Positions 41,826 through 51,301 are shown, counted from the stretch's first letter. The stretch: DNA of 64,000 nt from Paenibacillus ehimensis NBRC 15659 (GCF_004000785.1 NZ_BILX01000008.1:95784-159783), one strand, 5' to 3'. Numbers and translations are program-made. The notes: a model not told the origin generated them from the letters alone.

Positions 41826-43544
41826 ATGAGCAAACGATGGAATCGCAGCATGCAACAATTGGCCGTCGGTTCGCTGCTAGCGGCGACGATCGTCCAACCG
41901 GTACACGCCTTGGCCGAAAGCGCGCCGGCGGAGCAGACGAGCACCCAAGCCTCCGCGGCAGCCAAGGGGGCCGATGCCGGCTTTTCAAGCGCACTCGCAC
42001 GGATGGTCCCGCTGCGGGCCGTCGCCGAAGCCATTGGCGCGGGAGTCGAATGGGACGCCGAAAACAGGCTGGTTACCGTCACCCGCGGCATCGTCAAGCT
42101 CTCCGTAAAAATCGGCGAACGGAACGCAAAAGTCGATGATTCCACAACGATCTCCATGACGGAGGAAGCCGCTATCGTTAACGATACGACGCTGATTCCG
42201 CTGGAGACGATCCGGGAAGCCTTTCAAGTCTCCATCGATTGGGACGACGTTAACGGGCTGACCGTCGATCCTTCCGATGTGACGGCAGCGGGGAGCCATT
42301 TCGTTTCCCTGCTGCAAAACGGTCAATTTCAAGCGGCAAGCCTGATGCTGAGCGACAAGCTGCGGGCGCGGCTGCCGGAAGCGAAGCTTGCAGGGTACTG
42401 GACCGGCAATACCGGCATCTTGGGGGCGCCGAAACGGCTCCTATCGCTCAAGCGGGAAATCACGGCGGTCCATCGCAACGCCTTGCTCGGCTATATGACG
42501 GATAAATCGACGCCGCTGGGCATCGCCGTCCGGTTCGACGCGAACGGCAAAATCGACGACATTTTCCTGCCGCTACCTCCCGCAGGCGATTACCGCAAGC
42601 CGGAGTACGACAAGCCGGAGCTTTATTCAGAGGAGGAGGTGACGGTCGGCGAAGGCGAAGCGCCGCTTCCCGGCACGCTGACGCTGCCGAAGGGCGAAGG
42701 GCCGTTCCCTGCGGTCGTGCTCGTTCACGGCTCCGGGCCGAACGATCGCGACGAAGCGCTCGGCAGCTATAAGCTGTTCCGTGATCTGGCCGTCGGTCTG
42801 GCCGCCAAAAACATCGCCGTGCTGCGCTACGAGAAGCGGACGCGGGTACACACGCTCAAGAGCTCGTTCGATCCGGCTTTTACCGTCAAGGAAGAAACGG
42901 TTGACGATGCGGTCGACGCAGTACGCGCGCTGGAAAAAGACCGCCGTATCGATGCGAAGCGCATCTTTGTCCTTGGTCACAGCCAAGGCGGAATGCTGGT
43001 CCCGGCCATCATCGAGTCCGATACGCAGAAAAACATTGCCGGAGCGATTGTCATGGCCGGCCCTTCCCGGCCGTTAGAGGACATTATTCTGGAGCAAAAT
43101 AAACAAGCGCTCGCCTGGGCGAAGGAAGCGGGACAGCCGACCGAAGGGCTGGAGCGGCAGGTCAAAGCGATGGAGCAGCAAGTCGCTCTTTTGAAAGACC
43201 CGCAATATTCCGCGTCGAACGTACCGAATGATTTTGCGCTGGGCAGTCCGGTCTGGTGGTTCGACTTCCGGAACTATCGGGGCGGCGAAATCGCCAAGCG
43301 TCAATCGACGCCGCTCCTCGTCCTGCAGGGCGACAACGATTTTCAAGTGACCGCAAGCAATCTGGACGGCTGGACATCCGCCCTGTCTGCGCGCCGGGAC
43401 GTCGTTTCCAAGCTTTATCCGAAGCTGAACCACTATTTCGTCGAGTCCGACCTTCCTTCCACCGGTAAGGAATACGCCCTTCCCGGCAACGTGCCGTCCT
43501 ACGTGATTGACGATATCGCCGGATGGCTGACAGGCAAAAACTAA
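41826..43544 (+). CDS. Exported alpha/beta hydrolase with copper-amine-oxidase-like N-domain
   Basis: This 572-residue protein has a signal peptide (residues 1-26, cut after a VHALA-like site). A CuAO-N1 type domain follows (about 50-145, MVPLRAVAEAIGAGVEWD), then a DUF3887-like helical domain (about 150-250) and a serine hydrolase domain with nucleophile GHSQGG near 383 and a late His in LNHYF. It probably acts outside the cell on an ester or amide; the substrate is unknown. GGGGGAAGAGG precedes ATG 41826. It leads an operon with a GntR regulator and a DUF1648 protein. Confidence 0.87.
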   Translation: MSKRWNRSMQQLAVGSLLAATIVQPVHALAESAPAEQTSTQASAAAKGADAGFSSALARMVPLRAVAEAIGAGVEWDAENRLVTVTRGIVKLSVKIGERNAKVDDSTTISMTEEAAIVNDTTLIPLETIREAFQVSIDWDDVNGLTVDPSDVTAAGSHFVSLLQNGQFQAASLMLSDKLRARLPEAKLAGYWTGNTGILGAPKRLLSLKREITAVHRNALLGYMTDKSTPLGIAVRFDANGKIDDIFLPLPPAGDYRKPEYDKPELYSEEEVTVGEGEAPLPGTLTLPKGEGPFPAVVLVHGSGPNDRDEALGSYKLFRDLAVGLAAKNIAVLRYEKRTRVHTLKSSFDPAFTVKEETVDDAVDAVRALEKDRRIDAKRIFVLGHSQGGMLVPAIIESDTQKNIAGAIVMAGPSRPLEDIILEQNKQALAWAKEAGQPTEGLERQVKAMEQQVALLKDPQYSASNVPNDFALGSPVWWFDFRNYRGGEIAKRQSTPLLVLQGDNDFQVTASNLDGWTSALSARRDVVSKLYPKLNHYFVESDLPSTGKEYALPGNVPSYVIDDIAGWLTGKN

Positions 43545-43599
43545 TTTCGAGGACGGACTCCGGAGTTAACCCCGGAACCCCAAGGTGCGAGGAGATTCC

Positions 43600-43989
43600 A
43601 TGATTATTAAATTGGATTTACAATCGGAGACTCCCATTTATGCCCAGCTGATGAATCAGATTCTCGAAGGCATCGCGAGCGGCGCCCTGAAGCCCGGCGA
43701 GGCGCTTCCGTCCGTGCGCAGTCTCGCTTCGGATATCGGTATCAATCTGCATACCGTGAATAAGGCCTACACGCTCCTGAAGCAGGAAGGCTTCATTCAA
43801 ATTCACCGCCAAAAAGGGGTGGTCGTCCAACCGGACGGCATGCCCCAGGTAACCGAAGCGTATAAACATAAATTGCGCGAGCAGTTGTCGCCGATCGCCG
43901 CCGAAGCCATATGCCGCGGAATGCGCGAGGAGGAACTGCTCGGGCTTATCCACAGCATTTTCAGCGGAATCAAAGGTAACGGGAACTAA
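43600..43989 (+). CDS. GntR-family regulator, YtrA subfamily
   Basis: This 129-residue protein begins MIIKLDLQSETPIYAQL, the standard YtrA-subfamily opening. The winged helix-turn-helix is at LPSVRSLASDIGINLHTVNK near residue 40. The short C-terminal dimer domain lacks a ligand-binding fold. AGGAG lies five bases before ATG 43600. Such regulators usually repress their own operon; a matching inverted repeat overlaps the promoter at 41766-41788. Confidence 0.93.
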   Translation: MIIKLDLQSETPIYAQLMNQILEGIASGALKPGEALPSVRSLASDIGINLHTVNKAYTLLKQEGFIQIHRQKGVVVQPDGMPQVTEAYKHKLREQLSPIAAEAICRGMREEELLGLIHSIFSGIKGNGN

Positions 43990-44001
43990 GGAGGGGGCTA
44001 C

Positions 44002-45117
44002 ATGCATATTGGAATCGCTTTGCTGGTTGCGGCCATTTTTGTGCCGGTCATTGTGATGCTGGCCGGCTTGCCGTATTTTACAAGAACGACGAATCACTTC
44101 GGCGTATCGATCGATTCGCGGCATTATCACGATCCCGAGCTGCAATCCATGCGCCGCCGCTATGCTTGGTGGAACGGGGCGATCGGAGCCGTTCTTCTCA
44201 TCGTTCTGCTTTTCGGCATCCAGCGGACGGACGAGACGCAGCAGGGGCTGTTCATCATCGGATTTTCGCTCGCGCTTATTACGGTGTCGACGGTAAGCTT
44301 TCTCGTCTACTACAACAAAATGAAGCAGTGGAAGGCCGCGCGTCCCGCGGAGAACGCCAGCGCCCGGTTCATTGCCGTCGACACCTCGTTTCGGAGCCGG
44401 AAAACGACGTATTCCGATTGGTGGTACCTGATTCATCTGGCCTTCGTCGTCCTGTGCGCCTGTATTGCTTTGTGGCATTACGACCGGCTTCCGGACACTC
44501 TCGTGACACGGTATGATATGCAGGGCAACCCGACAGAAACCCAGCCGAAAACGTATTGGAACGTCTTTTTCCCGAACGTGATTCAGCTGGTCCAGATCTT
44601 CATCTTCGCGTCCATCAATACGGTGATCCGCAAAAGCAAGCAGCAGATCGACGCGAGTGCGCCCGAGCAATCCCGCGAGCAGAACATCCGGTTCCGCCGG
44701 ATCTGGTCTCTCGTGATCATGGTCATGGGCTTCTTGATGCTCGTGCTGTTCTCGTTCATCCAGTTTTTCTTGCTGTTCCCTTTTGACGGCTCGGTACTCG
44801 TCACCGTCTCGATCACGATACCGGCATTGACGCTGATTCTGGTTCTCGCGGTCTCGTTCATTACCGGGCAAGGCGGGAGCCGGCTCGGCGGGTCAAGCGC
44901 AACGGGCGAAAAGCCAGTGCTTGGCGCAGCCGACGACGACAAGTATTGGAAGCTGGGAGCGTTCTACTATAACCCCGACGATCCTTCGCTGTTTATCGAG
45001 AAGCGGGTCGGCATCGGCTGGACCATCAACGCAGCCCGGCCGCTGGCCTGGGTCGTTATGCTGGCGCCGCTTGCGCTGGTCGGAATGATCCTCGTCATCG
45101 CGGCCATCAAAGGCTGA
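44002..45117 (+). CDS. DUF1648/DUF5808 membrane protein
   Basis: This 371-residue protein has about seven membrane segments. A DUF1648 motif (HYDRLPDTLVTRYDMQGNP, near residue 160) looks like an external sensor loop. A DUF5808-like end (KYWKLGAFYYNPDDPSLF, near 315) precedes the last segment. Related SdpI-type proteins give immunity to toxins or act as signal transducers. It starts 12 bases after the GntR stop with AAGGAGGGGG, so the three genes form one operon. Confidence 0.85.
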   Translation: MHIGIALLVAAIFVPVIVMLAGLPYFTRTTNHFGVSIDSRHYHDPELQSMRRRYAWWNGAIGAVLLIVLLFGIQRTDETQQGLFIIGFSLALITVSTVSFLVYYNKMKQWKAARPAENASARFIAVDTSFRSRKTTYSDWWYLIHLAFVVLCACIALWHYDRLPDTLVTRYDMQGNPTETQPKTYWNVFFPNVIQLVQIFIFASINTVIRKSKQQIDASAPEQSREQNIRFRRIWSLVIMVMGFLMLVLFSFIQFFLLFPFDGSVLVTVSITIPALTLILVLAVSFITGQGGSRLGGSSATGEKPVLGAADDDKYWKLGAFYYNPDDPSLFIEKRVGIGWTINAARPLAWVVMLAPLALVGMILVIAAIKG

Positions 45118-45183
45118 GCACAGACGGCGCGTTTTGAAATGCCGGTTAGACGGTGTAACGGACTTCGAGTTAAATGGCACGGC

Positions 45184-45222
45184 ACGGCGGCAATCCCTCC
45201 TCCGGAGGCGGTTTGCCGCCGT
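45184..45222 (+). terminator. Terminator of the hydrolase-GntR-DUF1648 operon
   Basis: A perfect 10-bp stem ACGGCGGCAA/TTGCCGCCGT encloses a GC-rich loop and is followed by TTGTGTTT. Confidence 0.75.
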
Positions 45223-45254
45223 TTGTGTTTCAGAGCCCCCGCGCACTGCACGGC

Positions 45255-45299
45255 TTGACAATCGCGAAGCTTCGACTATAATTTTGAGTAAATACTCAA
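45255..45299 (+). promoter_or_regulatory. Promoter and operator of the TetR gene
   Basis: TTGACA (45255-45260) and TATAAT (45277-45282), 16 bases apart, form a consensus promoter. The palindrome TTGAGTAAATACTCAA (45284-45299) begins one base after the -10 element. A near copy lies before the next gene. Confidence 0.8.
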
Positions 45300-45327
45300 A
45301 TTTCAAGAAGGAAGGGCGGATGATGGC

Positions 45328-45942
45328 ATGGCGAGAGGCGAAAAGAACGATCCCGAGTTGAAAAAACAAAAAATCGTCACGGCGGCCCTCCGCCTTTTTT
45401 CCGGGAAAGGCTACCATGCGACAACGACCAAGGAGATCGCAGAGGAAAGCGGCGTAACGGAAGGCTTAATCTTCTACTACTTCGGCGGCAAGCGCAAGCT
45501 GCTCATGCATATCGTCCACAGCTTCTCCTTCGCGCTGCTGGCGCAGGACGGCTCGGAGCGGTGGAAGCGGCTGCCGCTGGACGAAGCGCTGGTCCAATAC
45601 GGATGCCGGTACCTGCAATTTTTGAAGGAGAACCGGGAATACCTGCTGCTGATTTGGTCCCCGGAGATGATGCGGGATACGGCGGTTTCTCAGGAAGTGC
45701 TCCGGCTCATCGGAAGCATCGGCGCCTCCGGCAGCAGCATTTTGAAGCAGGGAACCCCCGTTGGATTCATAAGCGAGCAGACCTATCACGCTGCCGCTAC
45801 GATGCTTAACGCGTCGATTCTGCTTTATTTCGCGCTGCATTCCCGCTTCGGCGGCGAGATGGCCCTGCTGGGCGATGAAGAAGCTTACATTCGCCAACTG
45901 GTCGGTCTGCTGCTCCACGGCCTTTACAAGGTTGATGCGTAA
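45328..45942 (+). CDS. TetR-family repressor
   Basis: This 204-residue regulator has the N-terminal helix-turn-helix TTKEIAEESGVTEGLIFYYF near residue 33 and an all-helical ligand domain. The consensus promoter with a perfect palindrome just upstream suggests strong self-repression. The matching palindrome at 45982-45997 implies that it also controls the next gene. The ligand is unknown. GGAAGGGCGG lies upstream of ATG 45328. Confidence 0.93.
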   Translation: MARGEKNDPELKKQKIVTAALRLFSGKGYHATTTKEIAEESGVTEGLIFYYFGGKRKLLMHIVHSFSFALLAQDGSERWKRLPLDEALVQYGCRYLQFLKENREYLLLIWSPEMMRDTAVSQEVLRLIGSIGASGSSILKQGTPVGFISEQTYHAAATMLNASILLYFALHSRFGGEMALLGDEEAYIRQLVGLLLHGLYKVDA

Positions 45943-45981
45943 TGCGCTCTATCGAAAGGCCAAATTTTTTTTACGCAATTT

Positions 45982-45997
45982 TTGAGTGATTACTCAA
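45982..45997. promoter_or_regulatory. Second TetR operator, before the HXXEE gene
   Basis: TTGAGTGATTACTCAA matches the operator at 45284-45299 at 14 of 16 positions and lies 42 bases before the start of the HXXEE gene. Confidence 0.7.
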
Positions 45998-46039
45998 TTC
46001 TGACTCCATCTTAGAAGCAAAATAAAGGAGGAACCGCAC

Positions 46040-46612
46040 ATGCTTGCTTTTCTGAACGACTGGATTTCCCTGCACCTCTTGATCTGGCTCCTGCCGGTCG
46101 CCTTCTTCCTTCATGACGGCGAGGAAATCGCCGCCGTGGAACGCTGGATACGGCCGCGCAAGCACACGCTATCCCCGTTGATACAGCGGGCGCTGAACTG
46201 GGACAAAAGCATTACCGTTCAATTCGCGACAGCGGTCACGCTGATCGGATCGCTCATCTGCCTTGGGACGGGCATTGCCGCGGCAGCCGTGCAGGACGGC
46301 GGGAAGCTGGGCCCCGTCTTCGTCGGCATGGTGGCGGTCATGCTGCTGGACGGCATCAAGCATGTCATCTTATCGCTAGAGAAGCGGTGCTACACCGTCG
46401 GGGCCGTAACGGCGGCGCTGGTGGAAATTCCGTACGCCTCTTACGCCCTTTACCGCTTTTATGAGGCGGACCTGGTAGAGACATCCGCCCTGTGGCTCGG
46501 CATCGCCATCGTCCTCCCACTCGTATTTCTTCTGATCGGTATCGGGTTTACGCTCGGCCGGTGGATCGCGCCCTACCGCAAGCCCGCAGCAGGGCCGGGC
46601 CGCCGTATGTAA
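46040..46612 (+). CDS. HXXEE-domain membrane protein
   Basis: This 190-residue protein has five hydrophobic segments. The name-giving motif appears as FFLHDGEEIAAVERW near residue 22, and a second conserved part as LLDGIKHVILSL near 100. His and Glu residues at the membrane face may bind a metal. Function is unknown. AAAGGAGG precedes ATG 46040. A TetR operator lies just upstream, so expression is probably induced by the TetR ligand. Confidence 0.87.
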   Translation: MLAFLNDWISLHLLIWLLPVAFFLHDGEEIAAVERWIRPRKHTLSPLIQRALNWDKSITVQFATAVTLIGSLICLGTGIAAAAVQDGGKLGPVFVGMVAVMLLDGIKHVILSLEKRCYTVGAVTAALVEIPYASYALYRFYEADLVETSALWLGIAIVLPLVFLLIGIGFTLGRWIAPYRKPAAGPGRRM

Positions 46613-46789
46613 GAGGAGGCCCGGCTGCAGAACCGTGGAACGCTCCGTTCGGTCCAGCCGCTGCCGTCTCTCCCGAACGAGTCGTGCAAGCCTCCCGCGC
46701 TTCAGGCAGGATCATGCGCATATTTTCAGAAAACAAGTCAAATAATGGATATGTCGCAAACAGTTTATACTGCTGGGAGGAAAAGCGCA

Positions 46790-48418
46790 ATGAAGGATCA
46801 TCATCCGAACGGAACCTCGGTTGAAGGCGCCGGAGGATCGCTGGACGGGCGGCGCTCGCCGGGCGAGACCGATACGACGCTGACGGATCGTCAGGGCCAT
46901 CCTATTACGGATAACCAGAACATCCGAACCGTGGGCAGTCGCGGACCGTCCACACTCGAAAACTATCATTTTCTCGAGAAGATCTCGCATTTCGACCGCG
47001 AACGCATTCCCGAGAGGGTCGTTCATGCCCGCGGCGCGGGCGCTCACGGCTATTTCGAGGCCTACGGCAAAGTCGGAGACGAGCCGGTCGCGAAGTACAC
47101 GCGGGCGAGGCTGTTTCAGGAAGCCGGCAAACGGACGCCCGTCTTCGTCCGCTTCTCCACCGTCGTTCACGGCGGGCATTCGCCGGAGACGCTTCGCGAT
47201 CCCCGCGGATTCGCGACCAAGTTTTATACGGAGGACGGGAACTGGGATTTGGTCGGGAACAACCTGAAAATCTTTTTCATCCGCGACCCTCTCAAGTTTC
47301 CCGACATGGTGCATTCGTTCCGCCCGGACCCCGTGACGAATCTGAACGACCCGGAGCGCATGTTCGATTTTCTCGCGGGCACGCCGGAAGCGACCCATAT
47401 GGTGACCTTCGTCTTCTCTCCTTGGGGAATTCCGGCGAATTACAGACAGATGCAGGGGTCCGGCGTCAATACGTACAAATGGGTCAACGCCGAAGGCGAG
47501 GCGGTGCTGGTCAAGTATCATTGGGAACCGCTGAAGCAGGGCATCAAAAATTTGACCCAGCGCGAAGCCGAGGAAATTCAAGCGAAAAACTACAGCCATG
47601 CGACCCAGGACTTGTACGAGGCGATCGAGCGCGGCGATTTCCCGGAATGGGAGCTCTGCGTCCAAATCTTAAGCGATGACGAGCATCCCGAGCTCGACTT
47701 CGATCCGCTGGACCCGACGAAGCTGTGGGACCAGGAGCGCTTTCCCTTTTTGCCGGTCGGAAAAATGGTGCTGAACCGGAATCCCGAGAACTACTTCGCA
47801 GAGGTCGAACAGGCGGCCTTCGGTACGGGCGTCTTGGTGGACGGCCTGGATTTCTCCGATGACAAGCTGCTGCAGGGACGAACGTTTTCCTATTCGGATA
47901 CGCAGCGCCACCGGGTCGGCACCAACTACCTCCAGCTTCCGATCAACGCGCCCAAGAAGCACGTCGCCACCAATCAGCGCGACGGACAAATGACCTACTA
48001 CGTGGATCGCGCCGAAGGGCAAAGTCCGCACGTGAACTACGAGCCCTCGCTGCTGGACGGGCTGACCGAAGCGAAGCCGCAGGGCAAAGACCACGAGCCC
48101 GCTTATCAGGCGAAGCTCGTGCGGCAGAAGATCGACCGGACGAACGATTTCAAGCAGGCGGGAGAAACGTACCGGAAATTCGAGGATTGGGAACGCGACG
48201 AATTGATCCGCAATCTGGTCGCTGCGCTTCAAGTGTGCCGGCCTCCGGTCCGCGAGCGGATGATCGGCTATTTTACGCAAGCCGATCCCGAGTATGGGCG
48301 GCGCGTTGCGGAAGGATTGGCCCAGGCGGACGCCGGTTCGCCGCATCTCGGATCCGTTTCCGCGCAGCAAGGCGCAGACCTGGCGGAGCGGATGGGGCAG
48401 AAAACGGACGGTTACTGA
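46790..48418 (+). CDS. katX: Catalase, clade of KatX/KatA
   Basis: This 542-residue haem enzyme splits hydrogen peroxide. The catalytic His lies in STVVHGGHS near residue 125, the family entry is [20 protein letters not shown] near 65, and the haem Tyr lies in [12 protein letters not shown] near 365. The extended N-terminus and C-terminal tail (about 545 residues in total) recall B. subtilis KatX, the spore catalase, but KatA/KatE identity cannot be excluded. GGGAGG lies nine bases before ATG 46790. It overlaps the convergent DUF421 gene by seven bases. Confidence 0.9.
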   Translation: MKDHHPNGTSVEGAGGSLDGRRSPGETDTTLTDRQGHPITDNQNIRTVGSRGPSTLENYHFLEKISHFDRERIPERVVHARGAGAHGYFEAYGKVGDEPVAKYTRARLFQEAGKRTPVFVRFSTVVHGGHSPETLRDPRGFATKFYTEDGNWDLVGNNLKIFFIRDPLKFPDMVHSFRPDPVTNLNDPERMFDFLAGTPEATHMVTFVFSPWGIPANYRQMQGSGVNTYKWVNAEGEAVLVKYHWEPLKQGIKNLTQREAEEIQAKNYSHATQDLYEAIERGDFPEWELCVQILSDDEHPELDFDPLDPTKLWDQERFPFLPVGKMVLNRNPENYFAEVEQAAFGTGVLVDGLDFSDDKLLQGRTFSYSDTQRHRVGTNYLQLPINAPKKHVATNQRDGQMTYYVDRAEGQSPHVNYEPSLLDGLTEAKPQGKDHEPAYQAKLVRQKIDRTNDFKQAGETYRKFEDWERDELIRNLVAALQVCRPPVRERMIGYFTQADPEYGRRVAEGLAQADAGSPHLGSVSAQQGADLAERMGQKTDGY

Positions 48419-49104
48419 CCCGTCTCCGGCTTCATCTGGCAATACAGCCCGTCATGGTCTGTCCATTCGGCGTACAGCACCTCCTGCGGCCGCCCGATTC
48501 CTGCGGCCTGCAGCTCGCCGAGCAGCCACGACTCGTCGCGGCCCAGAGCTTCGAGCCTTTGCCGCTGGATGCGTCCGTTCTCGATCAGAATGGCCGGCAG
48601 GGAAACCGGAACGTCAGGCAGGCGCAGATCCTTCCGCGTCACGCTTTCCGCGTCGGATCGTTTCATCACGCTGATGCTGCCGTTCGTCTCGAACACGGCG
48701 AAAGCGACTTCCCGTACGGAAAAGACGTTCTGCTCCCGGAGCATCGTGAGCAATTGATCGAAATCGAGATTGTTGCGCTTCATCGCCTGCCAATCGATTC
48801 GGCCGTTGTCGATAATGAGATCGGCCGTTCCGTTCAGCGGCTTGGACAGCCATGGGACGAACTGCACGAGCTTCTCCAGCGCGAGCGACATCACGGTCCA
48901 CAGCGCGAGCGCATAAAGAAGCTGCTCCAGCCCGACGTCGCGGTCATACAGCGTATTGCCGACAATTTCGCTAAGCATTAACGAGGAGACGAAGTCGAAT
49001 GCGGTAAGCTGGGAAATTTCCTTTTTGCCGAGCAGCCTCGTAATGACCCACAGCCCTGCAAGTCCGGCCGCCAGCTTGACGGTAATATAAGCAAAATCCG
49101 CCAT
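48412..49104 (-). CDS. DUF421 membrane protein (YetF/YkjA-like)
   Basis: This 230-residue protein has three N-terminal membrane segments, with the family motif [17 protein letters not shown] near residue 23. Two cytoplasmic YetF-type domains follow ([20 protein letters not shown] near 100, [10 protein letters not shown] near 175). B. subtilis relatives are linked to spore or envelope functions. Its ribosome site GGAGGGC is paired in a hairpin (49110-49157). The last codons overlap the catalase gene end on the other strand. Confidence 0.88.
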   Translation of the reverse strand: MADFAYITVKLAAGLAGLWVITRLLGKKEISQLTAFDFVSSLMLSEIVGNTLYDRDVGLEQLLYALALWTVMSLALEKLVQFVPWLSKPLNGTADLIIDNGRIDWQAMKRNNLDFDQLLTMLREQNVFSVREVAFAVFETNGSISVMKRSDAESVTRKDLRLPDVPVSLPAILIENGRIQRQRLEALGRDESWLLGELQAAGIGRPQEVLYAEWTDHDGLYCQMKPETGQ

Positions 49105-49109
49105 AAAAA

Positions 49110-49157
49110 GCCCTCCTTCGGAAAAGGAAGATGTGTCCTTCCTTACCCTGGGAGGGC
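49110..49157 (-). promoter_or_regulatory. Hairpin that buries the DUF421 ribosome binding site
   Basis: On the minus strand GCCCTCC (49157-49151) pairs perfectly with the Shine-Dalgarno region GGAGGGC (49116-49110). Inside, AAGGAAG and CTTCCTT form a second 7-bp stem with a 7-nt loop. The start codon follows six bases later. The structure could limit translation until it melts or is remodelled. Confidence 0.55.
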
Positions 49158-49176
49158 ATCGCTTGAACCCGTAGAA

Positions 49177-49314
49177 TCACCCGTTAAGCCATTTGAAGAA
49201 CCAATGCAAGACGGCCAGAGACACGATAATCGCCAAGTAACGAAGCTTCCGGGGCATGCGAATCCACAGCTTCAGCAAGCGCATGCCGTCCCCCTGCCCC
49301 GTTCTTTTGCTCAT
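49177..49314 (-). CDS. Small single-span membrane protein, 45 aa
   Basis: This short gene encodes a protein starting MSKRTGQGDG. It has a basic middle (WIRMPRKLRYLA) and one hydrophobic segment ending HWFFKWLNG, so a peptide anchored with its basic side inside. It starts 18 bases after the YcdB-like gene in the same direction. The ribosome site is poor (GGCGGG next to the ATG). No family is recognised. Confidence 0.5.
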   Translation of the reverse strand: MSKRTGQGDGMRLLKLWIRMPRKLRYLAIIVSLAVLHWFFKWLNG

Positions 49315-49332
49315 CCCGCCGCACCATCCCCT

Positions 49333-50919
49333 TTAATCCGGCTTCGAACAAATCAACTCGCCCGTCCGGGCATCGATCCAACGAATTTCCCGGCCCTTTT
49401 TCTTATGCACCAGACGGTACATCAAACGGTAGCGGCGCCTTTTGCCGCTGCCCGAGTAATCCGTCTCCCACCCCAGCTTCAGATCCAGCGCTTCCGCATA
49501 AATCCGGCGCGCCTCCGGCTCGTCCATGAGCGCCGTAACCTCGACGGCCTGCAATTGCGCCGGGTCGACGGACGGGCCCATCATGGATCCGATCTGCCCC
49601 GTCGTCTTGTTGACGGATAACCGGAAATGGTCGAATTCCATCCAGACGCCCTGCTTCCCGATGCGGAATTCGAAATGCTCCCTGCCAGAATCAGCTTCTT
49701 CCTCCCGCTGCCTCAGCTGCATAAATGGCGCCAAACCGGGCTGCGCACGGGCCATAAATCCAAGCGCGATGTCCAAGCATTCGTCCCGTGTCAGCCTCAG
49801 CTCCCCCGGAAGCTCCTCTTCAAAACGAAAAAGCGACACCAGCCTCCCGCCGGCCGGATCGATCTTCGCTTTCACGGTCTCCTCCGACCGCTCCCGCATA
49901 AAAGCATCCAGCGAAAGGTCCTCTGCCGCATCCGGCTGCCAATCGCGCCTTCGCCAGACGAACCCGGTCAGGCGGTCGTCCATTTCCACTTCCCTCAGCA
50001 GCTCATACCGGTCCGGATCGAGGCCGAGCAGTTTTAGAGCATCCTCCGCCGTCCGGACGGGCGGGGCCTCGACCGCCGGCACCGGAACGGGCAGCCATAC
50101 GGCCGGCTCTTCGGATTCCGTGTCTTCGTCGGCCGCTTCGCGGGCCTCCTCCACTCCGTCCGCGCGGAAATGCATCCAGCGGGTTGTCGGCTCGTAGACC
50201 AGCCTCAGCTCATCCTTATCCGAATCGTCAACGGACTTGTAAAGGAAGGCCAGCCGCAGGTCCAGCCTGGCGGTATCCGCAATCTGCCGCAGAAGCTGCT
50301 CCTTCGGAACAAGGGACTCCGGGATTTTCGGCTTCGTCTGCCGGCCGAAATACCGGAAGTCGCTGACTATGCCGCTCCGGTGAACCTTGACCCGGAAGCC
50401 CGACATCGGCAGCGGCATCCCCATAACCTCCTGCTCATAGAAGAAAAGCGTCCCGGACTCTGCAAACTTAGTGCCCGTCAGGGAAAACGGCTTCAGCGCG
50501 CCCGGATAATGATCGAGCGCAAACTTCTCCGCCCGGAGCCGCAATTCCTCCACAGACAGCTCCGGCAAATCGCCGGCCGACTCCTCCACATCGATCGTAT
50601 ACTCAATCAGATCCCCTTGAGCGTTAAGCTCCACGGACAGGCCGCTATCCTTGCCGGACTTGCTCCATATGGGATCCTCTCCCGCTTTGGTCCAGACGAA
50701 CATCGCCCGTCCCCCTTCGCGCTTATCATCGCGATAATCCGCAATCGTAAGCTCGTACGCTTCCGGGATATCGAAGAGCTCCTCCGTCCGCAGCTTCAAT
50801 TCGGCCAGCTTGTGCCGCAAGGCTTCCTCAGCCGATAATTCGGATGCCCCGGCCGCCGGAGACGGTGCCGAGCCTGCCGGTTCTTCCGGATTGGCGTATC
50901 GTTTGCGCAATTCCTTCAA
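49333..50919 (-). CDS. YcdB/YcdC-domain protein (DUF4901-like)
   Basis: This is about 528 residues if it starts at TTG 50919. Two PepSY/YcdB-like repeats are visible: each has a helix and a beta sheet with motifs such as FFYEQEVMGMPLPMSGFRVKV near residue 190 and FEFRIGKQGVWMEFDHFRLSV near 435. The product looks soluble; an expected N-terminal membrane anchor is missing. The frame continues upstream without a stop into the remains of an ECF sigma gene, so the annotated start is uncertain (TTG 50919 or 50910). In related genomes such proteins follow a sigma gene. Confidence 0.7.
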   Translation of the reverse strand: MKELRKRYANPEEPAGSAPSPAAGASELSAEEALRHKLAELKLRTEELFDIPEAYELTIADYRDDKREGGRAMFVWTKAGEDPIWSKSGKDSGLSVELNAQGDLIEYTIDVEESAGDLPELSVEELRLRAEKFALDHYPGALKPFSLTGTKFAESGTLFFYEQEVMGMPLPMSGFRVKVHRSGIVSDFRYFGRQTKPKIPESLVPKEQLLRQIADTARLDLRLAFLYKSVDDSDKDELRLVYEPTTRWMHFRADGVEEAREAADEDTESEEPAVWLPVPVPAVEAPPVRTAEDALKLLGLDPDRYELLREVEMDDRLTGFVWRRRDWQPDAAEDLSLDAFMRERSEETVKAKIDPAGGRLVSLFRFEEELPGELRLTRDECLDIALGFMARAQPGLAPFMQLRQREEEADSGREHFEFRIGKQGVWMEFDHFRLSVNKTTGQIGSMMGPSVDPAQLQAVEVTALMDEPEARRIYAEALDLKLGWETDYSGSGKRRRYRLMYRLVHKKKGREIRWIDARTGELICSKPD

Positions 50920-51301
50920 CCCCCCTGGGCAAAATGGTTTTGACCGTGCCTGCCGGACCGCGGAACGCAGATCGAGACGGTCATCGGAATCGGACGCGAA
51001 AGCCCGCTGACGTTCGGCTGCACGGTCGTCGTCCGGCGCCAGCCGCTGCCGTTTGTCCAGCACCGTCAGCACGCAGTTGATGACGATGCGGATTAGCCAA
51101 GTAGCAAAAAACTGCGGCGGCTTCGGCCCCGGCAGTCCGACAAGCACCTTGTAGCCCCATAGACCACATCCTCCGCGTCCATGTCCTGCCGCCGTAATAA
51201 TAGGCAACCAGCCGCAGGCGGTCCTGCTGTCCCTCGATCAGAGCCGGGAAGGCTGCGCGAGTGCCCGCCTGGGCGGCTCTGGCCCGGTCGCTTCGGTTCA
51301 T
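50920..51301 (-). pseudogene. Decayed ECF sigma factor gene
   Basis: Pieces of sigma region 2 lie in three frames: AFPALIEGQQDRLRLVAYYY from ATG 51301, then DMDAEDVVYG, then PPQFFATWLIRIVINCVLTV. At least two frameshifts are needed to join them. After DRLDLRSAVRQ the protein should continue into region 4, but that part is absent and the sequence runs directly into the next gene. A good ribosome site (ACAGGAGGGG) and an ECF-type promoter remain upstream. Confidence 0.75.

Noticed and set aside
43618..44871. 417-aa open frame on the minus strand
   Set aside because: Spans parts of two recognisable plus-strand genes (GntR and DUF1648); composition rich in Arg/Asp/Gln as in other shadows.
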